From assembly GCA_013400115.1 (NCBI GenBank), contig VXBP01003652.1:1365698-1429697 (forward strand): a stretch of DNA of 64,000 nucleotides, given 5' to 3'. Origin of the DNA: Rhinopomastus cyanomelas (lineage: Eukaryota > Chordata > Aves > Bucerotiformes > Rhinopomastidae). Under the pieces are notes generated by a model, which made no database searches, had not been told where the DNA came from, and was given only the letters and a program-made list of their open reading frames with translations. How positions within the stretch are numbered: the stretch's first letter is position 1; the number at the start of each line of letters is the position of its first letter. The translations under genes were made by a program, and so were the position numbers. Below, piece after piece: positions 10,460 through 22,793 of this stretch.

Positions 10460-13400
10460 TTACCACTCTTTTTTCTTCTCATCCATGGAGACTCCGCCAG
10501 GACCCAGTGCGACCACGAGGAGCAGCCCTCCAATTACAGACATGGTCTGGAAGAAATCGTATCTCAGGAAGTCATGCATGGGCTTGTAGGCCGGGATGGT
10601 CCAGAAGGCATTGAAGTAGATGTTGATGCAAAACAGCCAGATGACTAGAGTCAAGGCAGCCAGCTTAGTCTTGAAGCCAATTGCCACCAAGATAATCAGG
10701 GCTGTGCCCACAACGTTCTGCAGAATCTGCAAGATAAAGAAAACCACAAAACATACATATGGTTCTTAAAATATGTACTGCAGGACAGATAACGGATAAG
10801 TTCAGCAGAACTAAGGAAGGTTCTCATCACAGAACATCAGGGACTGGAAGAGATCGCAAAAGGTCATCCAGTCTAATACCCCTGCCACAGCAGGATCCCC
10901 TAGATCCAGTCACACAGGTACATGTCCAGGCAGGTTTTAAACATCTCCAGAGAAGGAGACGTGGTATAGATGATCTAATAACTTCTAAATATTAATCCTG
11001 TTAAGAAATAGATTTAAATTCTAAGCATTAAGCAGGTACCACAGACAATCTGGGAGGTTGGAGCAATGTTCTAGTTTGTTAAGTCACACTTTTATCCTCA
11101 GATACTTACAGAAAAGAAGTCCATATCAAAATGTAGCAGTGTCATGAACATGAGGACCAGCAACACACGGCCTCCCAGCTGCATGTACTGCTTAGGAGAG
11201 CTTTCCCGCATGGTGGGGACACCAGCAAACATGCTCTTCCCCTCTGAGCGTGACTCAGCCAAAAGCAGCAGCAAGCCTCCCCCAAGGGCAAGGTTCCTAC
11301 AGAGAGACAGACGTGGGAGGTGGAGGAAAAAAAAGCATTTACTACAGTTTGCACTGATCTATAGATTTAAAGCCTTATCTGACAACTTCAACTCCACAAG
11401 CTAGTGAGGAGTGGCCTATTCTGCACCTCACAACCTGCATTAAACGTCACAGCTGGAGCAGCAGTGTTGGGCACAGCAATGATTTGCATAGGCCTGTGCA
11501 GACACAACCTGCCAGGGAAGCCCAGCACCCACAGCCAGGGCTTAGCATTTGTAACAGCTTTGAATTGACTTGTGTTGAAGTTACTCTGTACCTCAGGATT
11601 AGCCACACACACCAAAGTAGTTCATAGGTTGCTCTGAGAAAACAGAACAGCAGCACTGCTAGAAGTTGTTACACATTTACAGGGCTGTGTGGAGTATGGC
11701 TCCTCTGAGGAGAGGGGTGAAAAGGTAACAGCTGTCATCACTCAGGACTGGACAAGAAAGCTCATGTTTAAGAGCCCCATCTTAGAGACTGAAAATCCCA
11801 AAAACAACTCCAGCACTCACAAGCTGCAGTTTGGGAAATGGCTTCACTGATGCATCAGCACCACTGCTATTTTAGCCATTTCTGAAATAACAGCATCTTG
11901 CTCATCCAGTCTACACTGTTGCTTGTGAGCTCTCAGCAAGGAGGTAAGTAGTAGCAGCAGCACTTAAATCATAGCGGGTTAGGATTAGCCTTTCCCTTCT
12001 GCAGCACTGAACCTGTGCTTTGTGTTTTAACAAACTCCACTGACTTTTAAAAGTGCTGTTATTTCGTGTTTAATGTAAATGCATTAATGGTAAAAGTCCA
12101 TGTGTAGAAAGTACAACATACAACATCACTTCCTCTGACAGCAAGTGGCAATGACAGGCAACAGTTTTCATTCTGTTTTGGTAAAAGGCTTAAGGAGCAG
12201 ACGTACCTCATCAAGAACTTCAGGTCCCATAGAATGCTGTATGCAATAGTCTAGGCAAAGAATAAAAGAGGTTTAAACACCACATGGATGACAATGAAGT
12301 TCTGTATTTGTTTTCTCTCAAGCCTGTACTATCCGTGGCTGAAATCAATGACAAGTTATGTTATACTGAAGTAAACAAGGGAGGTTACATCAGTGTGCTC
12401 CAGTGAGTCAGTGTAAAAAAAAGAACAGGAGCCAAAATTCTACTTGTGCTTTAGCTCTCCCCATCCCACCTCCAAAAGGCATTGGTTTTGAATGAGAAGG
12501 CTGCTGCTAGCCAGGATCCTTTGGGAAAGACATAGTCCTCTGTGCTGAAGGCCAAAGCGACTACAAGCTCCACATTTGGTGCATGAATGACATGCACCAA
12601 AATTGTCATTTACTTCTGCTAAATTGGTCAAGGTCAAGTATGGAATCAAGGTCTTCAGCTGACTAATTGCAATTACAGCCAAAGATCTACTGGGCACATC
12701 AGAACAGAAGCAGCAAAATAGTTCAATGCCACCAAGGACTGGCACTAGGCCAGAGCAGAGCAAAATTCCAGAACTGCAAGTTGTATTTAAATACTTGATA
12801 GTACCAAGGCTAAGAAAGAACTTCTGAAAGATACTGTTTAGAAGAGCTGATGACTTAGTTCTCTTACCTGTAATGCTATGATTCCAAACAGTCCAAAGCA
12901 GGCATATTGCACAAAGTTCCTACTCAGCACCAGGATGCAGCCACCTGAGTCAGGGAAACGGAACACAAGTTACACCTCTGGCTTGCACAGGTAAAGATGC
13001 CACAGGAACATGAACTTGTTCTTGTCCCCCTGTACTCAGCAATGGTGAGGCTGCACCTTGAGTACTGGGGCTGGTTTTTGGCACCTCAGGACAAGGGAGA
13101 CACGGAGGGGCTGAAGTGAGTGCAGAGGAGGGCAATGAAGCTGCAGAAGGGCCTCAAGAATAAATCTGATGAGGAGAGATCGAGAGAGTTGGGGCTGTTC
13201 AGTCTGAGGAAGAGGAGGCTGAGGGAAGACCTCATCACTCTCTACAACTATCTGAAAGAACACTAGAGATGTTGGCACCGGTCTCTTCTTGCAGGCAATT
13301 AGCCACAGAGGCAGAGGGAAGGGCTTCAAGCTTCAACAGGGGAGGGTTAGAATGGACATCAGGAAGAAATTCTTCCCAAAGACAGTGATCAGGTACCGGA

Positions 13401-16400
13401 ATGGGCTGCCCAGGGTGGTGGTTGAGCCCCATCCCTGGATGAGTTTAAAAATCACTTAGATGTGGTGTTGGGGGATGTAGTTTAGGGTGACCTTGTAGAG
13501 TAGGGTTGCTGGTTGGACTTGATGATCCCAAGGGTCTTTTCCAATCTGAATGATTCTGTGATTCACAAGAACAGACTAATTTCTATCAGCTGTGCCACAG
13601 AACATCCGTCAGGAAAATTTAATTGCATGTTGGCACAAAGGAGTTTGAGAACGTGGAAGTTTTAGTGCATTTTAAGCTATTTTGTAATCCCAGAAGCATC
13701 TTTTATTTTGCAAAGGGTAAGCACAGCTGAATGCAGCCCCCACCACACAGTGCTCCACAGCAGGTAGTGGTTCTAAAGCATTCAAAAAGTGAAAAAGAAA
13801 CTCCATCTTTCATGATCAGGGCAAAGCACTGACAACCTTTACCACCTTGATGTGAGGACTAGTAACTACATTAAACTAAATCAACTCTATAAAAAAATAA
13901 GGGTTAAAAAAACAACCCAAGGCACCACAAGAATTTGTCTGAGCAATCAGGAACAGCAGATCAGGGACATAATAGAAAAGTATCTTACTTTTCCAATACC
14001 TTAAGTCCATCTAACACACACAGGAGCTTTGCTTCTGGGATTATTTTCAATCCTGGGCTTTGAAAATCTGAGACAAGCATCCACCTCTGGCTTCAGTGTT
14101 AACACCTGCCAGATAAGACTTTGCCATTGAGATTAATACCCGTAAAAAGTGGAGGCTGAGAAAATCTTAACACTGCCTTGTTCAAGAAAACAGGAGTAAT
14201 TAATTTAGAGAGTTCAGGCCGTGTGGTCTGGGTTTGTAAATGCATGTAGAAAATTGAAACCAGATTGTCCTAATGGATTCTTGGCTTCTCTGACTCAGGG
14301 TTAGTGTGACATGAGAAATGCTCCAAGACAACTTCCAGGAAAAGCTCAAGCAGGTCAATTAGGAGTCCTTTTCATTCAGCCCATGCAGTACTATCAGTTC
14401 TAACCTCTCAAAAGCCATTAAGAAATCAGTGAACCATCCCAGGATTACATGAGCCAGTGTGGCAGAAACACTGGAGTGCTCCAACATTCACCTCAACAGC
14501 ATAGAGCCACTTACTGAGCTGTCCGAAGAGATTGATGAACACAAAGATGGAGGCCAGGAAATAGCCACAGTTCCACGTGCCATCGATGTAATCCCTCTGT
14601 TCACCCCACTGGAACCACATGCGGATGCCATCCTCCAGGAAGGTGCTGATGAGGCACAGGTGGGCCACGTGGGGAAGGTACTGCTTCGTCACCCTCAGGA
14701 ACTGCATTGGGCAGACAGCAGTGTTAGTGGGCGACACTCACACAGGGTCACCAACATCAAGAAGCATACTTGGGACTTTGACTTAATGAAATTCCTCTCC
14801 ACTCCAGTTTGAGAGCACTTGGGAGCAGCTGAGGGAAACCAACTGTCAGGCTCTACCCCAACAGTGTTTTGGACAAGGACTTGGAGAAAAGCAGAAACCA
14901 GTGACTTCCTGTGTAAGAAGAACTGCATTTTGATGGAGCTCTTATTAGTCAAGTCTGACCTTGGTTTTAGTTTGTCTATCTCAGGGTTTCATGTTACAGC
15001 TCAACTATCAGATAGCCAGGAGCTGACAGGGCAATCCTACTGCCACCCCCACACACTCAACACCCTGTAACAGAACTGATTCAGGCTGACAGAAGACTCG
15101 TTCTGTGCAATTTTAAACACATTAATAAGCTTTCTGCCAAGCCAGTCCCCTCTAACAGCTCAGAAAGGCAAAGCATGGCACTCGTGTGGCGGCAGCAGCA
15201 GCAATGAGATCAGTGAATGAAATTGCATCCTTTATCCTCTACATACACCACCACGGAAAACAGTCTTCTCTGCAGAAAGAAAATAGCCATTTGTACATAC
15301 AACTCGGTGGAGCACTCGAGAGGAAATCGTATCACCAAGCAAAAGATGCTGAGCCTTAGGTTTCTGGGAACACATGTGCCTGCCCCACACACTCAGTGGT
15401 TGGTTTGCTCAGGAGTTACAGTAACTACAAAGGAACAAACAGACTGGCCAAGCAGAGCCTAGGCTAGTCTGGTCTATAGGGCTGAGGCAGGCAGGAAAGC
15501 TTGCTGCCACTGCTTTACTGCCACACTGGTTGTTACTTAATGGAGTCCACTGGGATTTGCTCTGTCACTGGGAATGGAAGCAAGCACCTGACTGGGCCAC
15601 CTCATGCCCAGGTTCAGCTTTGACAGATGACTAGAAGGACAGGTTTGGAGCAGTGTGTGCTGCTGTTTCAGTAAGTGCAATCTAGTAAGAATTTAGTCAA
15701 ACCAGAGGATTATCCAGCAGATCTCTGCCTTCAGGTGACAGGAGCAGAGCGGGCAGGTTGACACTTGTGAAAGTAAATGCCTGTACCACAGGTCTTTATG
15801 CAGAACTGCCCAATTCCAGATATGACTGTGCTAGAACTAGGAGGAGGAGCCTTTAGCCAAGCCCCCATGATCTCACACAAAGTCCACTGTGTTGTAAGGC
15901 ACATTGATTCAGACAGCCCACAAAACATCAGAACACTGAGCATGAAAAGGGCTGGGAGAACCCCCACATGTCTAGATGTCTTGCAGACAGCATTGAACAG
16001 TGCTATAAACTGAGAGCAAAGGCACACAAACCATTCCTTTCAGAACTCAGTAATTACAGTGACACTCCAGCTGATTAGTTGCTTTTTGGGCAGAATCTTT
16101 CTTCTAAAGCTCTGGCAGCACTGCATGTTTTCAGCATACATGGGAGCATGGAGAAAGGAGACTAAAGCCATTCCTATCACTTTATTCTTGCCACAGTAAT
16201 TAGCAAACACTAAAGGCTTTTCCAAATGCTATGCAAATGAAAAGCCTTGCTTACTCTGTGGAGAAAAAAAAAACAACAAACCAGCAAACACACTTTGCAG
16301 TTAATTAAACAGTTAATATCAGAACAAATGACACTAGTTGTACTGTGTCCATCCAGAGTCTAAGGGTCAAGATCCAACTTAATCCAGTGCATTTTAAGTG

Positions 16401-19400
16401 CAGCTGTACTCTGACTCAGGGCAGCCACTTCAGGCTTTTTTAAGGCTTGTCAATGGTTGGATGAATGAGTCAGAAATAAATATGTGATCTTTGTCACTGA
16501 ATGAGACAACTCTTGGTCTGCAGCCGTCTGTCCTCGATTTCAGTATGTTTGGGCAAATTTGCTGAGGAACACAAAGTTGATTTGAAAACAGTACAAAAAC
16601 CAAGAAGTGGTTTGTAAAGTGAGGCTGCCTTGTCAAGATGCAGAAGAGGCAACTTTGCTCTAGAAAGAAATTAAAAAGGAGCTGGGCATCTGCAAGAAAA
16701 GAGAAGAGACACTGAAGAAAGGATGCCAACATTAGAGCTATCCATCTCTAGGCCTAATCTTTGCTACTTCTGGACTGGGTTATACTGGCTGAGCTTATCT
16801 CCCCCTTCCCTGAAGCTAAACAGCTGCCAACAGGTCATCTAAAGGGGCCAAGAAGGCATTTAACAATTACCTGTTCTTGTGGCATACAGAGGGAATTTCA
16901 CTCCATTAGACACGAGTGTTCACACCCAATCAGCTTCAGACAAATCAGAAAGACTGAAGCCGAAGTGCTAAGCGACCTTATCATGACACATATCTTTGGA
17001 CTCATGTAGCTGCATTTACTGAGCTACACTCCAGTTGAAATCGCTACACACAGCAACCTTAAAGTAAATAAGCTTCAAAAAAAGACTGTATGAACAGAAA
17101 TCCAAGCCAAAAGAGCAACCAACCAAGAAGATCCAGAGAGAGAGGACAAGAACGATTACCCAATAGCTACAAGAACACAACACATCAAGTGATTTTACAA
17201 TTAAGAGGATTTGGGTCTAAATCACCCAAGCACTTCAGCAAAGGACAGAGTAACTCAGAAACAGGAGCTGAACTGCCATCCCTTGACATGTTTATATTGT
17301 GTAGATCTGGAACTTACAGACATGTTTTAGCGGTGGCTTTGGGTCAGCCAGGTTAATGGTTGCATTCGATCTTGAAGGTCTTTTCCAGCGTGAACAGTTC
17401 TACAATCTCTAGGCGCAGGATGAACTAGCAGTACCAGACACTGGTCTTAACTCCACACACCCCCAGCAACATGCGGCTTGAACACTGCACCCTGAGACCA
17501 TTTCCTACTTCCTCTATGATTCACAGAGATACAAGCAACATATACAGGAAACTTGGTAGCTTCAGTTAATAATTACACCCAACCAAGCCACGGGGCTTGA
17601 AACACACAGTCCACTAAGCACAACCCTTGTAAGCCAGAACAAAACCACCGAGATTGATGGAAGTGTCAGTGTTAAAATCATGACATCAAGGAATTAGATG
17701 GTTTGTTCTGCAATGGGCTTTGCAGCAATTGCTCTTACTGAATACTGCCTCTCTGCAAGAGGCAAAACATCTTGAGGGAAGACAACAAAACACTACAGTA
17801 AAACTATTTTAAAGAAGAACAGCTGGCTCTCTGTTGGTAGCCAAGTTGCTAACATCCACTAGAACAGCTTTGCATTGCCACTTCCCCCTCTAACAGGATT
17901 ACAAAGACAAAGATAGATTTAAGTGCTCCTCTTAGTTTAATAAGCAAAGATGCACAAGAGGATCCAGGGATTCCAAAATCAAAACTCTGCTTAAACTTCA
18001 GTTTTCAGACAAAACCTTGCAATATTTAAAACCACAAAGAGGCCTGATGAAAGAGAGGCAGTAAAGTGATTTGGTTGGGCCCTTACCATGTTTTCTGAAC
18101 TATATCCCACCACCACCAGTCTCAGCTGTGTTATAAAGTCAGCCTGTTTTGATCAGTATACACAGCACAGTTACAGACCAGTACACAGCCAGGAGCAGGG
18201 AATTTTTGCTGACATGTAGGTTTTCTGTGTCCAAGCAGTTTTCCATGTGTGTACACATGTGTGTTCTTGAATCAGGGAAGTCATAACCACGGTGATGAAC
18301 AGCAATCTACTAATTCACATGGAAAACACTCTCATGGGCTGTGTAGCATCATTTACCTACAGCTTCTAATAAAGGCATACTAGAAACATCAGCCTTGTAT
18401 TAATTTAAGGGATTGCTTTGTTCTGGAAGAAGAGTCTCTCTAGCAGTCAGATATATCAGTGATCTCTCCTGGAATAGAATTCTCAATCCTCTGGAAAGGG
18501 TCAAAAAAAAACCCCCAAACAAAAATCTACTCCTTCCACCAACCTGGCTGTCTGCTTAAGGTGATCCTACCTATGAATCACAAGGACAGTAACACCCATC
18601 ACACTGGGATAATCAATATCTGCAAGCTCTTTGTGCTAACTGGGAAAGAGGCTTTCCTGCTTCTTTCAAAAGGGAAGAGGAAGGCTCTGACCCACTAGAC
18701 CGTTACTATCAGTCTTATTCAGGTTGTTAACAGCAGGACACTTTGTCATGACAATGCTTCTCACTCCTAAAGTGAGAGTTATACCGACTCCCTTTGCCTA
18801 ACTGCTGCTGAAGAATCAAATAATTAAAATGGGATTTCTTAGCCACATATTGCCCTTTGCCATCTCTCTTCATGGGAGGAGACTTTCCCATTCTATCTAG
18901 CATAGGCTATTTGCTTTATAACGCTAAAGCATCACTGCGGGGCCGTGATTATTGTTACCGAGTCTCCAAATTGAAGCAAAAACTCTCAGATTAACAATGA
19001 AATGCTTTCTTCTCCCTTCTTTTGTCTGCAAAATAGGATACAGAGATGTTAGAATTAGCCAAACAACATGCATCAGCATTTAAGTTTGAAAATGAAATAA
19101 ATCCCCGGAGTCTGGGTCTCCCTTGGAGTCCTTTTGCTGCAGTACAATGACTCAATAGTCTCCTTGCATTTTTGTAAATACATATTTTCTTGGAATGGCA
19201 GAAATACCAGCACCCACATTCCTAAGGATTATTGCAGACAGCAGAAAAGTTACTTGTGAGACCTGCTCCCTCTTATGGGGATCACAGAGGAGAGAAAACT
19301 AGTTCTAAGACACCAAAATCAGCACAGGCCTGAGACACAGCTATTTTCAGTGTGATAGTATCAGCAGTACATGGTCACTGTAACAAAGGGCTCGGCATGT

Positions 19401-22281
19401 AATATTTTAACAAGAATCACTTTAAAAGGGCTTAATTTCTGAGCATGTCAGTTCTTTAACTGATAACACTGCACTGGTGTTACATAGCTTAAAAAAACCC
19501 CTGACCCATAAAGCTTGGCATCATTCTGAATTAAGATCCGCATTTCTTTGTACTACACATCACCTGGATTTTAAGAAGCATCAAGAGCTTTTCCCACCCT
19601 CCCTAATATCTAACAATTTATCTTCTCTAAAATCAACAGGACCACTTGCCAACAACCATCCAGTAGCTGTTTCCTCAACTGCAGTCCTTGGAAACCAGAG
19701 GGGAATGTTTCCCAGCTTTACTGGGCACCTGCTGGCTACCAACACACAGGACAATCAAGCTGAACCAATGGCTCATTCTCATCACCAGTGATCCCGCCAC
19801 CAGCATTGATGTTCAAATTGGCCCAAGCAACATGAGCACTGGAACGGGCTGCCCAGGGGGGTTGTGGAGTCTCCTTCTCTGGAGAAGTCTAAAACCCGCC
19901 TACATATGTTCCTGTAAGACATGATCTAGGGGATCCTGCTGTGGCAAGGGGATTGGACTAGATGATCTTTCGAGGTACCTTCCAATCCCTAATGTTTTAT
20001 GATTCTATGATAACTGGAACTGCCAGAAAAAAAATCAACTCCCCTTTCATCAACAGCTAGCTGTCCAGCAAGCTCAGCTGCCTCATAAGGCCGTGTTCTC
20101 AGTGCACCAGTGCACGTCTGGAGTAAGAGCCACTGGTTTCCGCTTCAGGGGAGACTTCTGATCCATCTCTTGGTACCCAGGTGTAACTTGCCATTTCAAA
20201 TGGAAATTACAGCGCTCGAGAAAAATTAAACCTTAATTTAAAAAAAATTAAGTGTTTGAATTTAGCAAACAGATGATTCTTTCTTTAGTAAGAGACATTC
20301 CATACTTGCCGGTGAGCCACGGAAGTAGCTGTAAGATGTTCCTGCAGGGCTTCTATGCTACAGAAATTAAGACTCATTAGGTCTCAAACACTGAGAGCAC
20401 ATGCAGCTCCCAGAACTGCCACTGTCCAGTTTCACCACCTCCGCCTGCATCAAGGGAATTTTCAATATTTCAGTCCAAACATTCCAAGTGCCGGGTGGGT
20501 TTTTTTTTTTGTTAATCCAGGATGAACTGCAAGTTTTCATAATGCCAAGTGTGAACTTCGCAATATATACCAAAGGTTATTTATTGTTTAGTAAAACACT
20601 CCACTCCTACACTGGTGTGACACTGATTTTTAGCAGCACACACAGCACTGAAAGTCAGTGATTGAGCTATGAGGCAGCAATTCGGAGGCACAATTATCAA
20701 AGGAGTCAGTTACTTGGAAAGCTATAAACACTGTTTTGCAATCTGATGGGTAAGGGCATGCAAACACCCCAAATACTGCAGCCAAAGGAAAGACTAATCT
20801 TTAAATAGAACGTGGCCAAGCACAAATAAAGTTGTGCCATTTAAAATTCATTTCAGGAGGAAGCAAACTGCATTTTAGTTGGATGAAAAAGCTTTCAGTA
20901 GCACAAAAAAAAAAAAGGGTGTGTTAAAGACATCTAGAAATAGTCACATAGGAATAAGAAGGGGTGTTAGAAAAAGGTCAGGACAAGTGTTGTAAATCTT
21001 GGCAAGTCATTTGAACACTACAGTGAAAATTTACTTTCCCTTCTAAAAAGAGTGAAAGGACATGGTAAACAGAGGATGATGAAGAGGATCCAGACACCCC
21101 TTAAATTGAATACTCCACACACATCAGCAGCTCCTTCACGAAGAGGAGTCTTCCATCTGGGGGTGGGGAGGAAGTGCAGAACAGGTTTTCCCAGTGAAAC
21201 TTAGTTACTCAGAAACTCAGTCTTTACAAAGAGGCAGTGCAGCCCCCTCAGAGATGTGATGTGTTATCAGGCACCACACAACTCACACTGCTTTAATAGT
21301 CAGAGTTGTAGAACTAAGAAGAATCGGATTTTTCAGTGAACTTGCTAAATACCATCAGATGCTGCCTCTTATTTTCAATTAGATGAATCACTGTGCCTGT
21401 GAAGACCTTTCTAACGCCATCACCAGCAGATCAACTACTCACATTCAAAATATTCCTGCTCTCATACAATAAGAGGTCACAAACTTCTATTTAACAGAAA
21501 TCTGTGAAGGGCCTCCCCCGAAATAAATGCAAAAAGGATAACAAAGCCAACCACCAGCTTGTTTGCTTTCATTTCGCCCCAGTTCTAAGCACAGTTCTGT
21601 GGTCCTGCCAAACCTCTCCCAGTCCAGATTTACAGCTATCAGCCAAGGCTCTGATTTTCACTTTCATTGATTTAACGGTTGGACTAAATGATCTTGAAGG
21701 TCTTTTCCAATCTAAGCAAGTCTGCGATTTTGTTATTACCATCTCATCCCATTTTCCAACATCCCTTTTACACTTTAGTTGCCACAAGACAAGACAGCTC
21801 AGCTTCCTGCCCTCCTTCCTTCTACTCACTGCCAGGGAGAAGTCCAGCAACCAAGGGGAGAGAGCTCTGCCTCTTCGTACCAGCAGCTCCAGAGAACCCG
21901 CAGAGCTCGTCTGAGAGAGGAGGGGGTCAGACCCTCCCTACAAGCACCCTCCCTACCCCGCCCAGCCCAGCGGAGAACTAGGTCCCCAAGAAAGGGACCC
22001 CGCCGACAGCCACCCCCTCTAGGGAAAAGGGCCCCCAGCCCCCCAACACTGGGGAAGGCCCGAGGCGGTCCCATCGCGCTGAGCCCCCTCTATCCCAGCC
22101 TAGTTCAGCACGGCCTACTTAAGCCACCCAGGGCGGCGGCCTGACCCCCCGCCACAGCCCAGCCCAGAGTGCGGGGGGCCCCCCTCACACACAAAGGCCG
22201 CCGGGGGCAGGGCGGGAGACAGCAGGAACCCACCTGGTCCGCGAAGTCCTCAGCCGTACTCATGAGATCGTTCCGGCCCAT
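10460..22281 (-). CDS. SURF4: SURF4 endoplasmic reticulum cargo receptor
   Basis: Exons in transcription order: 22234-22281, 14515-14701, 12868-12944, 12207-12250, 11110-11296, 10460-10726 (stop 10460-10462). The sum is 810 bases, 269 aa, identical in length to human SURF4, with all phases and splice sites consistent. SURF4 is the Erv29-type multipass ER/ERGIC receptor that loads soluble secretory cargo into COPII carriers. Recognised blocks are MGRNDLMSTAEDFADQ, TKQYLPHVAHLCLISTFLED, NLALGGGLLLLLAESRSEGK, GFKTKLAALTL and FWTIPAYKPMHDFL. The C-terminus KKKEW gives the dilysine KKxx ER-retrieval signal. Several hydrophobic spans are visible. Very high conservation is expected and seen. It is divergently paired with STKLD1 across a CpG island. 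Intron 1 is 7.5 kb. Confidence 0.97.
10832..10962 (-). mobile_element. CR1 LINE 3' fragment in SURF4 last intron
   Basis: Plus strand shows CATCACAGAACATCAGGGAC and the CATCCAGTCTAATACCCCTG block, then CAGGTTTTAAACATCTCCAG. This is the reverse complement of the CR1 3' end. About 130 bases, same strand as SURF4. Confidence 0.85.
13018..13564 (+). mobile_element. CR1 LINE 3' fragment (GGGTTGCTGGTTGGACTTGA type)
   Basis: Has the CCCTGTACTCAGCAATGGTG to GGTCTTTTCCAATCTGAATG structure of a CR1 subfamily distinct from the AATCCCTAATGTTCTGTG copies. It ends ATGATTCTGTGATTC. It lies in SURF4 intron 2, antisense to the gene. Confidence 0.88.
17335..17405 (+). mobile_element. Old CR1 tail remnant
   Basis: Contains GATCTTGAAGGTCTTTTCCA followed by a diverged GTGAACAGTTCTAC, matching only the last ~60 bases of CR1. 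Heavily decayed. Confidence 0.55.
19834..20010 (+). mobile_element. CR1 LINE 3' fragment in SURF4 intron 1
   Basis: GAGCACTGGAACGGGCTGCC through TCCAATCCCTAATGTTTTAT and GATTCTATGAT. About 175 bases, 5'-truncated. Confidence 0.9.
21675..21732 (+). mobile_element. Old CR1 tail remnant
   Basis: GGTTGGACTAAATGATCTTG and AAGGTCTTTTCCAATCTAAG match the terminal CR1 segment; decayed. Confidence 0.6.
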
Positions 22282-22793
22282 GGCGGCGGGCGGGAGGCGC
22301 TGCTGGGGCCGGCCTCGCTCTCAGGCGGCAGCAGCGACAGCGGCGGGAAGGGCGGTCACAGCGTCTGTGCCGGCACCGCTGAGGTCCCTGCGAAGCGCCA
22401 GACCGGGCCGCGCCGCCGCTCGCGCTGCCACGTAGGCCCCAGCCCTTAAAGGCGCCGCGCGGGCGCACAGCAGGGAGGGGCGGGGCCGGGGCCACGAACG
22501 GACGAGCCTGTTGAGAGGAGGCGGGGCCAAGAGGGCGCGCGGACACGCCCCTCCCACCACCCGCTTAAAAGGGCCGCGGCCTGCGCTGAGGGGCCCCCAG
22601 GAGGAGCGATGATGACGGGGATGGGTTTGACTCCTCTTCCCTCCTTTTTGGGTGATAACGACGGTGGCTCGGCCTGAGAGCGTCGTGTGCGGCAAGGGGA
22701 GGCTCTTCCAGCCTTTGGGGTGCTGAGCACCCGCTGTCTACGGCTGAGGGCAGCTTTGGGCCTGGGTCTCCTCTTTCAGTGCCCTGCCCCACC
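22282..22793. promoter_or_regulatory. Bidirectional SURF4/STKLD1 CpG-island promoter
   Basis: The divergent ATGs of SURF4 (22281, minus) and STKLD1 (22794, plus) are 512 bases apart. The interval is CpG-rich and carries GC boxes such as GGGGCGGGGC at 22477-22486 and AGGCGGGGCC near 22519. No gene lies inside. The CpG-rich zone extends left into SURF4 intron 1 to about 21950. Transcription starts are not determinable here. Confidence 0.65.

Larger units (their letters stand above)
14702..22233 (-). other. SURF4: SURF4 intron 1, 7.5 kb, largely featureless
   Basis: The only clear repeats are a 3' CR1 piece at 19834-20010 and two old CR1 tails near 17335-17405 and 21675-21732. No coding exon, RNA gene or long reading frame could be supported. 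The right end (from about 21900) becomes GC-rich as it enters the promoter CpG island. Conserved regulatory elements may be present but cannot be recognised without alignment. Confidence 0.7.

Noticed and set aside
22169..22730. Several 80-125 codon frames on both strands of the SURF4/STKLD1 island
   Set aside because: Low-complexity Arg/Ala/Pro-rich translations typical of CpG islands. No family resemblance; the region is promoter and SURF4 exon 1.
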